Positions 35,900 through 44,010 of a stretch of 64,000 bases of DNA are shown here, piece by piece. The notes under the pieces were generated by a model. It was not told the DNA's origin. It worked only from the letters and a program-made list of their open reading frames with translations, and made no database searches. Each line of letters starts with the position of its first letter. Within the stretch, counting starts at the first letter, position 1. The position numbers and the translations under genes were made by a program. This DNA is from Apilactobacillus ozensis DSM 23829 = JCM 17196. Lineage in GTDB: Bacteria > Bacillota > Bacilli > Lactobacillales > Lactobacillaceae. The stretch spans positions 1-64,000 of the forward strand of contig NZ_AYYQ01000001.1 in NCBI RefSeq assembly GCF_001435995.1, written 5' to 3'.

Positions 35900-35928
35900 A
35901 CTATAATACGAAATACTCATTTTTTCAA
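35900..35928 (-). promoter_or_regulatory. Promoter of the lysine operon
   Basis: On the minus strand TTGAAA and TATAGT are 17 bp apart (35923-35928 and 35900-35905). Transcription would start just at the riboswitch 5' end. The region 35930-36095 holds the divergent start of lysC, with a TATAAT at 36036-36041. Confidence 0.7.
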
Positions 35929-36095
35929 TACATCTTCTCATATTTTTTACGTTTTTTTTAATTATTTTTTATTTACTTATATAGTTCCATCTTAAATGTA
36001 CCCTAATATCAACGATTACAGTTGATTATTAAAATTATAATGTTAAAATTCATCTTAATAATAAATTAATTTTTATCGTATAAAGGTGTGAAGTA

Positions 36096-37460
36096 ATGAT
36101 GAAAGTTGTAAAGTTTGGTGGTAGCTCACTAGCCAGTGGGCCTCAATTTGAAAAAGTAATTAACATCATAAAAAATGATTCTAGAAGACAGGTTATAGTA
36201 ACTTCTGCACCTGGTAAAAGGTTTCCTAAAGATACTAAAGTAACTGATTTACTTATAACATATGCTGAACAAGTAATCGGCAAGCAAGACTATTCTGAAG
36301 TTCAAAGCGATATTTTTAATCGTTACCGCGAAATTGCTAGTTATTTTAAATTACCTACAGAAAATATTAAAGAGCTTAAAAATATTATTTACCGACTACC
36401 ACAAAGTAGTTATCCAAACGATGATTATCTAATGGCAGCATTTAAAGCTCATGGTGAAAGAATCAATGCTAAGTTAATGAATATGATTCTTAATCATTTA
36501 GATATAAAATCAAGATACATTGACCCTAAAAAAGCTGGAATCATTGTTACTGACTATCCTAACAATGCATCTGTACTTCCAGTTACTTATAAGAATTTAT
36601 CCGAACTAGAATATAGTGATGACGAAAAATTAGTTTTTCCTGGTTTTTTTGGATTTACTAGCAATAATGAAATTGCTACCTTTAACCGTGGTGGATCAGA
36701 TATTACTGGCTCTATTCTAGCGCGTGGTTTGAAGATTCCAAGCTATGAAAACTTTACCGACGTAAATGCAATATACGCAGCTAATCCTAAAATTGTAAAT
36801 GATCCAATGCCAATTCATAAATTGACTTATCGTGAAATGCGTGAACTTTCATACGCTGGTTTTTCAGTTTTCAACGATGAAGCGATTATTCCAGCGATTG
36901 AAGGTCATGTAACCATCACTGTTAAAAATACAAACAACCCGGAACTACCTGGTACCAAAATCGTTCCACAAGGCATTGCACAGCCATCGCATGTTATTAC
37001 TGGGGTTGCTGGCTCTGACCATTTTTCAGCTCTTTATATTCATAAATACTTATTGAATAAAGAAGTTGGATTTACGCTAAAATTATTGCAAATATTGTAC
37101 AAATACAACATTTCATATGAACACATGCCATCTGGAATCGATGATTTAACAGTTATTTTTGATAAGAAACAGCTAACTGATAATGTCGTCGAAAACATAT
37201 GTCAAGACATCAAATCCATTCTTAATCCTGACCAAATTGAATGGATTGATGATTATGCAATTATTATGATTGTGGGTGAAGGTATGAAAGGTCAAACCGG
37301 TATTTTAGACCGTGTCTTAAATCCGCTCGCACAAAATCGAATTGCTGTGCATATGATTAATCAAGGTGCTTCTAGACTATCCATGATGATTGGAACTCGT
37401 AAAGAAGACGCCGAAGACGCTGTAAACTGTATATATAACGAATTTTTCCTAGAAGAATAA
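36096..37460 (+). CDS. lysC: Aspartate kinase
   Basis: A 454-residue kinase making aspartyl phosphate, the committing step for lysine and threonine. KFGGSSLASG at residues 5-14, the Arg/Asp loop FNRGGSDITGSILA near 201 and two C-terminal ACT domains (from about 300) fit a monofunctional enzyme. It is read divergently from the lysA operon without a visible riboswitch, so its control is different, possibly by allosteric lysine or threonine binding to the ACT domains. It is followed by dapF. Confidence 0.93.
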   Translation: MMKVVKFGGSSLASGPQFEKVINIIKNDSRRQVIVTSAPGKRFPKDTKVTDLLITYAEQVIGKQDYSEVQSDIFNRYREIASYFKLPTENIKELKNIIYRLPQSSYPNDDYLMAAFKAHGERINAKLMNMILNHLDIKSRYIDPKKAGIIVTDYPNNASVLPVTYKNLSELEYSDDEKLVFPGFFGFTSNNEIATFNRGGSDITGSILARGLKIPSYENFTDVNAIYAANPKIVNDPMPIHKLTYREMRELSYAGFSVFNDEAIIPAIEGHVTITVKNTNNPELPGTKIVPQGIAQPSHVITGVAGSDHFSALYIHKYLLNKEVGFTLKLLQILYKYNISYEHMPSGIDDLTVIFDKKQLTDNVVENICQDIKSILNPDQIEWIDDYAIIMIVGEGMKGQTGILDRVLNPLAQNRIAVHMINQGASRLSMMIGTRKEDAEDAVNCIYNEFFLEE

Positions 37461-37482
37461 TTTTTTAAGGAAGTGCATTTTA

Positions 37483-38457
37483 ATGGTTCAATTATTAAAA
37501 GTTCATGGTTCAGAAAATCATTTTTTCATACTGGACCAAACACTATTAAACTCACCTATGCCTTTACCTAATATTCAACAATTAGCCCGTAAAATAACCA
37601 ATGAACAAAGTGGCTTTTTACACGGCGCTGATGGTATTTTAGTCGTTGATAAATCTAATCATAAAGATTGTTTAGGTAAGATGATCGTAGTAAATGCAGA
37701 TGGAAGTATTGCTTCTATGTGCGGTAATGGTCTAAGAACTGTTTCAAGATACTTATCTGAGAAATACAATAAAAATAATTTCAAAGTAGAAACTTTGAAT
37801 GCTGACCTTGAGGTTGGTAAAAAAGATGATTTAAGCGAAAAAGTGCCTGCTTTTAGCGTTGAAATTTCACCAATCCGCTTTGAAGATGATGCTTTTCCTT
37901 TTAAAAACTTAAAGCATGATGAAATAATTAATCAAAAATTACCAGAACTAAGCAATCACTTACTATTTACAGCGATTGCCGTTCCTAATCCACATTTAAT
38001 TAGTTTCGTAGAGGATGAAGATTTAAATAACGATACTTTAAAAGAACTTGGGACTAAATTAAATGCCAAAAATCCATATTTTCCTGATGGTGTAAATATT
38101 AATTTTGCAAAGATAATTGATAAAAATGCACTTTTCGTCAAAACGTTTGAACGTGGCGTTGGTTTCACTAACGCATGTGGAACTGGCATGTCATCAACGT
38201 CATTGGCATTCTTAATTAATCACCCTGATCTTTGCGATGAAAACAATGATATTACCGTCTATAATCCTGGTGGGATGGTTAAAACTAACGTTAAAAAGGT
38301 TAACGATAACTACCAAATCAATTTAATTGGTAATGCCACAATTACACACAAAATTGAGATTAGTGAACAAGATTTGATTAATGAAAATTTTGAAAATGCT
38401 CAAATTAACGCTACTGGCGAAGAAAAATATTATCAGGCATTTGTAAATAATCTATAA
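37483..38457 (+). CDS. dapF: Diaminopimelate epimerase
   Basis: A 324-residue cofactor-independent racemase interconverting LL- and meso-diaminopimelate. The two catalytic cysteines are visible: MCGNGLRT near residue 78 and ACGTGMSSTS near 228. It forms a two-gene unit with lysC and fills the gap left by the lysA operon, so the window encodes the complete aspartate-to-lysine acetyl pathway. AAGGAAG precedes the ATG by about 8 nt. Confidence 0.95.
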   Translation: MVQLLKVHGSENHFFILDQTLLNSPMPLPNIQQLARKITNEQSGFLHGADGILVVDKSNHKDCLGKMIVVNADGSIASMCGNGLRTVSRYLSEKYNKNNFKVETLNADLEVGKKDDLSEKVPAFSVEISPIRFEDDAFPFKNLKHDEIINQKLPELSNHLLFTAIAVPNPHLISFVEDEDLNNDTLKELGTKLNAKNPYFPDGVNINFAKIIDKNALFVKTFERGVGFTNACGTGMSSTSLAFLINHPDLCDENNDITVYNPGGMVKTNVKKVNDNYQINLIGNATITHKIEISEQDLINENFENAQINATGEEKYYQAFVNNL

Positions 38458-38486
38458 AAAAGAACTCCAAATTTGGAGTTCTTTTT
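38455..38486 (+). terminator. Terminator of lysC-dapF
   Basis: AAAAAGAACTCC and GGAGTTCTTTTT with a short AAATT loop immediately after the dapF stop codon. Confidence 0.85.
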
Positions 38487-38505
38487 GTTTTGCTTTACTT
38501 TTTTA

Positions 38506-38556
38506 ATAATAAGGATTATCATTGAATTAATTATTAAATAATAATCATTCTAATCT
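38506..38556. promoter_or_regulatory. AT-rich repeat region before the VIT pair
   Basis: GGATTATCATT (38513-38523) and AATAATCATTC recur within 35 bp. TTATTAAATAATAA (38531-38544) is a 14-bp palindrome. The layout resembles a Fur/PerR-type metal operator, but no site matches a consensus well enough to name the regulator. Confidence 0.3.
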
Positions 38557-38573
38557 AAAGGGGCATACATAAA

Positions 38574-39269
38574 TTGAAAAAAAGAAAAACTAGTTTAGCT
38601 CAAAAAATAAATATTTTAAGAGCCAGTGTCATGGGATCGAATGATGGTATCTTATCAGTTGCCGGGATTGTTATTGGGGTTGCCGGTGCTACAACTGACT
38701 CATTTTCCATATTTATTTCAGGAATTGCTGGTATGATTGCCGGAACTGTCTCCATGGCAATGGGCGAATATGTATCAGTTAATACTGAAAAAGACTCGCA
38801 AAGAAGAGCCGTAATGCGTCAAAAAAATGCTTTAAAATCTAATTATGACGAAGAATTTAATTTTGTTAAGAACAAATATAAAAGTACCGGAATTTCAGAT
38901 GAATTGGCTAATAAAGCTACTACCGAAATGATGAATAAAGATGCTTTAGTAACTACTGTACGTGAACGTTTTGGCTTTAACGTTAATGAATTTACTAGTC
39001 CTTATGCAGCAGCCATTGCATCAATGATTTCATTCCCTACTGGTTCTGTTTTACCGCTATTGGCAATTACTTTGTTCCCACCCAAGATAAAAATCATTGC
39101 AACTTTTATTGCAGTTGTTATTGCATTATCAATTACCGGGTATGTAGCAGCTATCTTAAGCCATGCTAACCGTTTCAAATCAGTTGCAAGAAATATAATT
39201 TCTGGAATGTTAACTATGATTGTTACTTATTTAATCGGATTATTAGTTGGAATTATTTCACACGGATAG
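38574..39269 (+). CDS. VIT1/CCC1-family metal transporter (first of a pair)
   Basis: A 231-residue membrane protein of the vacuolar iron transporter family, which moves Fe2+ or Mn2+ out of the cytosol. RASVMGSNDGILSVAGIVIGVAGA near residues 16-39 and the following TVSMAMGEYVSV are family hallmarks. Five hydrophobic segments surround a helical metal-binding loop with acidic residues (about 85-130). TTG 38574 is about 11 nt after AAAGGGG. The next gene is a paralogue, so the pair may form a heteromer. Confidence 0.85.
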   Translation: MKKRKTSLAQKINILRASVMGSNDGILSVAGIVIGVAGATTDSFSIFISGIAGMIAGTVSMAMGEYVSVNTEKDSQRRAVMRQKNALKSNYDEEFNFVKNKYKSTGISDELANKATTEMMNKDALVTTVRERFGFNVNEFTSPYAAAIASMISFPTGSVLPLLAITLFPPKIKIIATFIAVVIALSITGYVAAILSHANRFKSVARNIISGMLTMIVTYLIGLLVGIISHG

Positions 39270-39281
39270 GAGGAGCAAAAT

Positions 39282-39974
39282 TTGAAAAGTAAGAAAAATA
39301 AACAAACCATGAGTGAAAAATTAAACACTTTAAGAGCGGGTGTTTTAGGCTCAAACGATGGTATATTGACGGTTGTCGGAGTCTTATTTTCAGTCGCTGT
39401 AGCAACTCCTAATATCTTTACAATTTTTATTGCTGGTTTATCAGATTTATTAGCTTGTGCTTTTTCAATGGCATCGGGAGAATATGCGTCTGTTAGTTCA
39501 CAAAGGGACGCTGAAAGTTCAGCTGTTAACAATGAACAAGTATTGTTAAAAAATAATATTGAAGAAGAAATCCAATCAGTTAAAAAATATTATATGAATC
39601 GTGGTATTTCTGAAGCAACTTCAACTGAAATTGCTCGAGAATTGCTAAACAAAAAGCCTTTAGAAACTGTGGTTAACACTAAATATGGTATCCAATTAGG
39701 TCATTATATGAATCCATGGCACGCTGCCTTTTCTTCTCTAATTTCAGCTGCTGCTGGTGGAATTTTTCCACTACTAGCAATGAGCTTGATTCCAGGAATA
39801 TATCGTTGGCCTGGAACCATTGGTGCCGTAATTTTATCAGTAGCTTTAACTGGATATTTAAGTGCTAAGCTAGGCGACGGATTAGTTAAAACTGCCGTAG
39901 TTAGAAATATTATCATCGGTATCTTAACTATGATTATTCACTACACTTTAGGAAAATTAATGAATCAATTTTAA
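39282..39974 (+). CDS. VIT1/CCC1-family metal transporter (second of a pair)
   Basis: A 230-residue paralogue of the previous gene, sharing LRAGVLGSNDGILTVVGVLFSVAVA and FSMASGEYASVSSQRDAE. The aligned region shows clear similarity throughout, so a tandem duplication is likely. The start TTG follows AGGAGG by 8 nt, 12 nt after the stop of the first copy. Metal export (Fe2+/Mn2+) is inferred from family. Confidence 0.85.
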   Translation: MKSKKNKQTMSEKLNTLRAGVLGSNDGILTVVGVLFSVAVATPNIFTIFIAGLSDLLACAFSMASGEYASVSSQRDAESSAVNNEQVLLKNNIEEEIQSVKKYYMNRGISEATSTEIARELLNKKPLETVVNTKYGIQLGHYMNPWHAAFSSLISAAAGGIFPLLAMSLIPGIYRWPGTIGAVILSVALTGYLSAKLGDGLVKTAVVRNIIIGILTMIIHYTLGKLMNQF

Positions 39975-40006
39975 AAAAAGCGTCATGCCTAGGCATGATG
40001 CTTTTT
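39975..40006. terminator. Bidirectional terminator
   Basis: AAAAAGCGTCATGCCT and AGGCATGATGCTTTTT form a near-perfect stem with no extra loop beyond the fold-back, between the converging VIT and membrane protein genes. Confidence 0.8.
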
Positions 40007-40472
40007 AATTTATTAGTCTAAAATTTTGAGCATACATTAAAGCTACAAACATAACAAAAACATCAACTAGTAGAAAGACAATTAGAAAAATAATCATCTG
40101 ATTTTTATACGAATTAAACCATTGTGTAAAAACCTTTTCACCATATGGCCAGAATTTAACGTTGATTTTATATGTCATAAATTTAACATATGCAAAAACA
40201 ATTTCAGCAATTAAAAGAAAAATTAATGCATAGCTATTTGCTATTTCAGGGAAAAATAGACTTAGAACTGCATAAGTTAGGATAAAAGCTAACAAAAACA
40301 TCGCAACTTTATCAAAAAATTGTAGTTGTAATCTGCTTTTATCATTTTGTAGATATACTAATAAGCTCTCTTTCAAAGGCTTATGTAGTTTATGCGCTTT
40401 TAAAAATAAATCGACCAGTGCAATCAATCCAACGAACAAAATAAGGTAAAGTAAAATTAAATATATAATAAT
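40005..40472 (-). CDS. Membrane protein with probable ATT start
   Basis: A hypothetical membrane protein with four hydrophobic segments (from residue 1; about 2-22, 50-70, 75-95 and 120-145 of the 155-residue form). AGGAGGGG (40478-40485) is 5-7 nt before ATT 40472, and no ATG, GTG or TTG lies within the next 30 nt. Upstream ATG codons in frame fall within the hairpin at 40508-40540, before the ribosome binding site. I therefore propose ATT, a rare start codon used for infC in bacteria. The family is not recognised. Confidence 0.5.
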   Translation of the reverse strand: MIIYLILLYLILFVGLIALVDLFLKAHKLHKPLKESLLVYLQNDKSRLQLQFFDKVAMFLLAFILTYAVLSLFFPEIANSYALIFLLIAEIVFAYVKFMTYKINVKFWPYGEKVFTQWFNSYKNQMIIFLIVFLLVDVFVMFVALMYAQNFRLIN

Positions 40473-40507
40473 ATTATCCCCTCCTAATATATTAATTATA
40501 TCAAAGA

Positions 40508-40540
40508 AATAAGGCATGCATTCAAAATGCATGCCTTATT
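40508..40540 (-). terminator. Terminator-like hairpin after the deacylase gene
   Basis: AATAAGGCATGCATT and AATGCATGCCTTATT form a perfect 15-bp stem with a 3-nt loop. The T tract on the minus strand is short, so read-through into the membrane protein is possible. Confidence 0.65.
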
Positions 40541-40551
40541 TTATACTTTTA

Positions 40552-41817
40552 TTATTTTACCAAGTTTTTTTCAAAAAATTTCACTACAACATTAAAATAC
40601 AAATCAGTCATATTATAAAAAGTTTCCAAGTCAACGTATTCATTAGCTTGATGAGCAGTGGTGTTACCGGGCCCAACAATCACTATATCTAAATTAGGAT
40701 TATTTCTTCTAAATTCGGAAGCATCAGTTCCCAATGAAACGCCCACTTGTGGTAACGGCATAGCCTCGCCTAAAGTTAATTTCGCTTCGTTTTGAAAAAT
40801 TTCAACGATGTCAGTATTATTGTGACATTTTACCGGACATTCATTATATTCAACTTTAAGTGATAAATTTACGCCTGGTTGCTGATTTAAACGATTAATA
40901 ATTGCCTGCAAACGTTCAATTAATTCTTCGTTTGGCAATTGTGGAATTGTTCTAACTTTTACCTGAAGATATGCTTTGTCAGGAATACTATTAACTTGTT
41001 TGCCACCGCGAATAATATCTGGTGCATATACTGTATAGCCCAAATCTTCATCATATTCAGTTAGAGAATTATAAAATACCTTTTCTGCCAAATAATATTT
41101 AACTAAATTATCAATTGCATTGATTCCCATGCTGGGCATTGATGAATGTGCCGCTTTACCAGTTGACGTAACCGTATAAGTCATCCAACCTTTATGAGCA
41201 GTGATGATAAAGTGTTGTTCATCAAACACATTCAAATCACTTTTAGCAAGCAAAGTTTGTTTAAGTTCCGAATTGATTTTAACGCCATCACTATTTACGT
41301 ATTCTTTTAAACTATCAGTTGATACACCCGTTGGTTCAGCAATGATCAAACTTTTTAAATCGTCACCATATCCGAGGTCTGATAAATATTTAGCACCTTC
41401 CTCAGTTAACTCTTCTGAAATAGTAAGCAATAAACGCACATTCCCATTAAATTTATCCATCGAAAGCTCAATAAAAGCTATTATTAAATCAACCACGCCA
41501 GCTTTCATATCACTAGTACCACGACCATATAATTTTCCATCTTGTTCTACAAGTTCAAATGGATCAGTTTTCCAACTGTCAACATCACCTTCACTAACTA
41601 TATCCATGTGACCGCTTAATCCTAATACTGGACCATCGTTGTTAATGATTTCGGCAACTAAATTAGAACGTTTAGGAGCTTGCTTTATGATTGAGGAGGA
41701 AATACCGTAAGATGATAGCAACTCTTTAACGTAAATAGCAACTGTTTCTTCGTAGTTATTCACCGTATTGATTTTAACTAGATCTCTAAGTATTTGTAAT
41801 TTTTCATTCTTTTTCAT
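40552..41817 (-). CDS. ArgE/DapE-family deacylase (M20)
   Basis: A 421-residue M20 metallopeptidase/deacylase. GLSGHMDIVSEGD near residue 74 and YGRGTSDMKAGV near 99 contain the first metal ligands, and LLLTISEELTEEG near 136 the catalytic Glu. The substrate is unknown. Succinyl-diaminopimelate is unlikely because the lysine operon uses the acetylated route. ATG 41817 follows GAGGAGG; five codons further upstream the frame has an ATG without a site. Confidence 0.85.
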   Translation of the reverse strand: MKKNEKLQILRDLVKINTVNNYEETVAIYVKELLSSYGISSSIIKQAPKRSNLVAEIINNDGPVLGLSGHMDIVSEGDVDSWKTDPFELVEQDGKLYGRGTSDMKAGVVDLIIAFIELSMDKFNGNVRLLLTISEELTEEGAKYLSDLGYGDDLKSLIIAEPTGVSTDSLKEYVNSDGVKINSELKQTLLAKSDLNVFDEQHFIITAHKGWMTYTVTSTGKAAHSSMPSMGINAIDNLVKYYLAEKVFYNSLTEYDEDLGYTVYAPDIIRGGKQVNSIPDKAYLQVKVRTIPQLPNEELIERLQAIINRLNQQPGVNLSLKVEYNECPVKCHNNTDIVEIFQNEAKLTLGEAMPLPQVGVSLGTDASEFRRNNPNLDIVIVGPGNTTAHQANEYVDLETFYNMTDLYFNVVVKFFEKNLVK

Positions 41818-41927
41818 ATAAATCCTCCTCAAGATTTAAGCATTCTAAAAATAACATTAAAATTAAAATATTATTAAATTTAAATGATATTATATGTGGT
41901 AATTAGAATTTTATCAACAGCAAATTA

Positions 41928-41963
41928 AAAAGCATTCTTTTAGAAAATAAAAAGAATGCTTTA
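41928..41963 (-). terminator. Terminator of the YibE/F pair
   Basis: AAAAGCATTCTTTT and AAAAGAATGCTTT enclose a short A-rich loop after the minus-strand stop codon of the second YibE/F gene. Confidence 0.75.
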
Positions 41964-42716
41964 AATGTGTTTATTTTTCCAGTTATGAGCTATTACTACT
42001 GAAGTAATTGGAATTGATATTATTACTCCAATTAAGGAAAATAAAATAATAATAAATTCAGCATTAAATACTTTATCGTTTAAAATATTACCGAAAGAAT
42101 AATTTAAACCAAAAAACCAAATAAAAAGTGCCAGCATCCCACCAAATAACCCAAAGAATAATGTGTTCAATGTGGTTCCAATGATTTGCTTACCAATAAA
42201 GAAACCATCAAAAAGTAGTCGCTTACTACTTATATCTGGATGCTGTTCTTTGATTTCACCTAATCCAGAGGCAATTGCCATAGTTGCTTCAGCAATGGCT
42301 CCTAATGTACTTAGTACCGCCGTTGCAATGGATATTTTTACAAAATTAATTCCTATCATCAAAGACATACCTTCTAAGTCATCACTATCTTCTAATCCAA
42401 AACCTTGTACTTGTGACCAATATTCAATTGGAATAATTAATATTACTAAAATACATAGGACTAACAATGAAGAATAAAAAGCTAATTTGCCAGTTTCATC
42501 GTTAACACCGCTCAAAAAGATAGTTAGTGACAATAAAATTGTTCCAACTACTAACGTAACGAATAGTGGTGAGAGATGAAAAGATATTAAAACAATCGAT
42601 AAAAATAAGAACCCAAAATTTAACAGTAAGCTTATGAAGGAATTAAAGCCCTGCCAACCACCTACTAAAACCATTAATATAAGTAAAATAATCCCTAATA
42701 GTGCGATTGAACTCAT
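41961..42716 (-). CDS. YibE/F-like membrane protein (second gene)
   Basis: A 251-residue protein of the YibE/F-like family (PF07907) with seven or so hydrophobic segments. The conserved loop ATAVLSTLGAIAEATMAIASGLGEIK near 134 corresponds to the family core. Function is unknown; the family occurs in Lactobacillales, Clostridia and Corynebacteria, often as a pair. It overlaps the upstream gene by 4 nt. Confidence 0.85.
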   Translation of the reverse strand: MSSIALLGIILLILMVLVGGWQGFNSFISLLLNFGFLFLSIVLISFHLSPLFVTLVVGTILLSLTIFLSGVNDETGKLAFYSSLLVLCILVILIIPIEYWSQVQGFGLEDSDDLEGMSLMIGINFVKISIATAVLSTLGAIAEATMAIASGLGEIKEQHPDISSKRLLFDGFFIGKQIIGTTLNTLFFGLFGGMLALFIWFFGLNYSFGNILNDKVFNAEFIIILFSLIGVIISIPITSVVIAHNWKNKHI

Positions 42717-43819
42717 TTATTGCCACCTTCTTTAATAAAAATACTTGTTAATAAACTAGAAACCGGTACCGCTAACACTATTCCAATTGCACTAATCAAG
42801 CTTTGCACCATTCCTAATGACATATTCATAGAAAAAGAGTATCCCCAACTATTTCCATTTTTTAAAAATAAAATTGCCATCGGTAGAGTCTCACCCATAA
42901 AAATAAAGAATAATACATTTACCAAGGGTCCCATAATAGACTTACCAATGTTTTGGCCCGATTTGAAAATCTGCTTTTTAGATATTTGTGGGTGCTCATT
43001 TTTTAGAGTAAACAGCGAGGATATTATATCAGTAGATTCGTCCATGACTGCTCCTAGAGATCCAATTAGGGTTCCTGCTAAAAATAAGGGCCTTGGTGAT
43101 TGCGTAACGTATTGCATAGATTCATAAAAAATACCTTTTTCGTGCGTAACGGAAAAAACAGCCAATCCAATTAATACCGAAGCAAATGTACAGGCCAAAG
43201 TAGAGCATAATGTGATCCACATTTGACGACTAAAGCCTAAAATCATCGTTAAAGTTACGGTGGAAAAAACTATTGCTAATATGCTGAATATAATTACTAC
43301 TCCAGCACCATTTCCGTGGTTATTTAGCAATAAAGCTAAAATAAACAACAATGTATTAACAACTATACTGCCAATTGCAGTAATTCCGCTCATTTTCAAA
43401 AATATAACCATTAAACTAATTGCTAGAAATAATACAAACACAATTGGAACGTCACGTTTATAGTCTTTAATTGTAACGTTTAAATTAGGATTTTTATGAA
43501 TAATAACAAATGCTTGCTGACCTTTTTTGTATTTTTTATCCATAGCTTGAGAATCACTATAACTATTATTAATGGTTACTTTTTTGTTTTTATATTTTCC
43601 ATTTAAAACGGTTCCCACTAATTTCTGATTATAACTGGTATCTTCATTTTGAAAAGAATCAGTTATTTTATTTTTATGTAATAATTGGGCACTATCAATT
43701 CGAACAATTGGTTGTCGATATAGGAAAGCATCATTTTTAACAAATAGCATTAAAAATATCCCCAATAATAAAAATAAGAAAATTAATTTTAAAGGAATTT
43801 TATCAATTATTTTTTTCAT
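42713..43819 (-). CDS. YibE/F-like membrane protein (first gene)
   Basis: A 368-residue YibE/F-family protein with an N-terminal hydrophobic segment, an extracellular domain of about 90 residues (with a beta-rich YNQKLVGTVLNGKYKNKKVTI) and seven or eight further segments. The same core as its partner is present (LIGSLGAVMDESTDIISSL, about 253). The two genes are coupled, suggesting a two-subunit complex. A cre-like site lies upstream at 43868-43881. Confidence 0.85.
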   Translation of the reverse strand: MKKIIDKIPLKLIFLFLLLGIFLMLFVKNDAFLYRQPIVRIDSAQLLHKNKITDSFQNEDTSYNQKLVGTVLNGKYKNKKVTINNSYSDSQAMDKKYKKGQQAFVIIHKNPNLNVTIKDYKRDVPIVFVLFLAISLMVIFLKMSGITAIGSIVVNTLLFILALLLNNHGNGAGVVIIFSILAIVFSTVTLTMILGFSRQMWITLCSTLACTFASVLIGLAVFSVTHEKGIFYESMQYVTQSPRPLFLAGTLIGSLGAVMDESTDIISSLFTLKNEHPQISKKQIFKSGQNIGKSIMGPLVNVLFFIFMGETLPMAILFLKNGNSWGYSFSMNMSLGMVQSLISAIGIVLAVPVSSLLTSIFIKEGGNK

Positions 43820-43867
43820 TTATTTTAATCATCTCATCATTGTATTTATTTACTTGATTTTAACATA

Positions 43868-43881
43868 TGTTAACGCTTTTA
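43868..43881. promoter_or_regulatory. Possible cre site upstream of yibE/F
   Basis: On the minus strand TAAAAGCGTTAACA matches TGWAANCGNTNWCA at all but one defined position. It lies about 50 bp before the YibE/F start; no promoter was fixed. Confidence 0.35.
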
Positions 43882-43938
43882 TTTTAACTAAAAAATTTAT
43901 TTATCACATGAAAAAAGCCCCGCCACCATGCAGATTAT

Positions 43939-43967
43939 TTGACATAGTAGGTCGATTTTTGTAATAA
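43939..43967 (+). promoter_or_regulatory. Promoter of opuA
   Basis: TTGACA (43939-43944) and TAATAA (43962-43967) with a 17-bp spacer, 43 bp before opuAA. Confidence 0.65.
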
Positions 43968-44010
43968 TTGTTTCTGTTTGTTTTTTAAATATTTATCAAA
44001 GGAGGATTTT

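Noticed and set aside
40552-41817. Calling the M20 enzyme succinyl-diaminopimelate desuccinylase
   Set aside because: The lysine operon encodes the acetylated branch (dapH, dapL), so a DapE role would be redundant; the substrate is left open.
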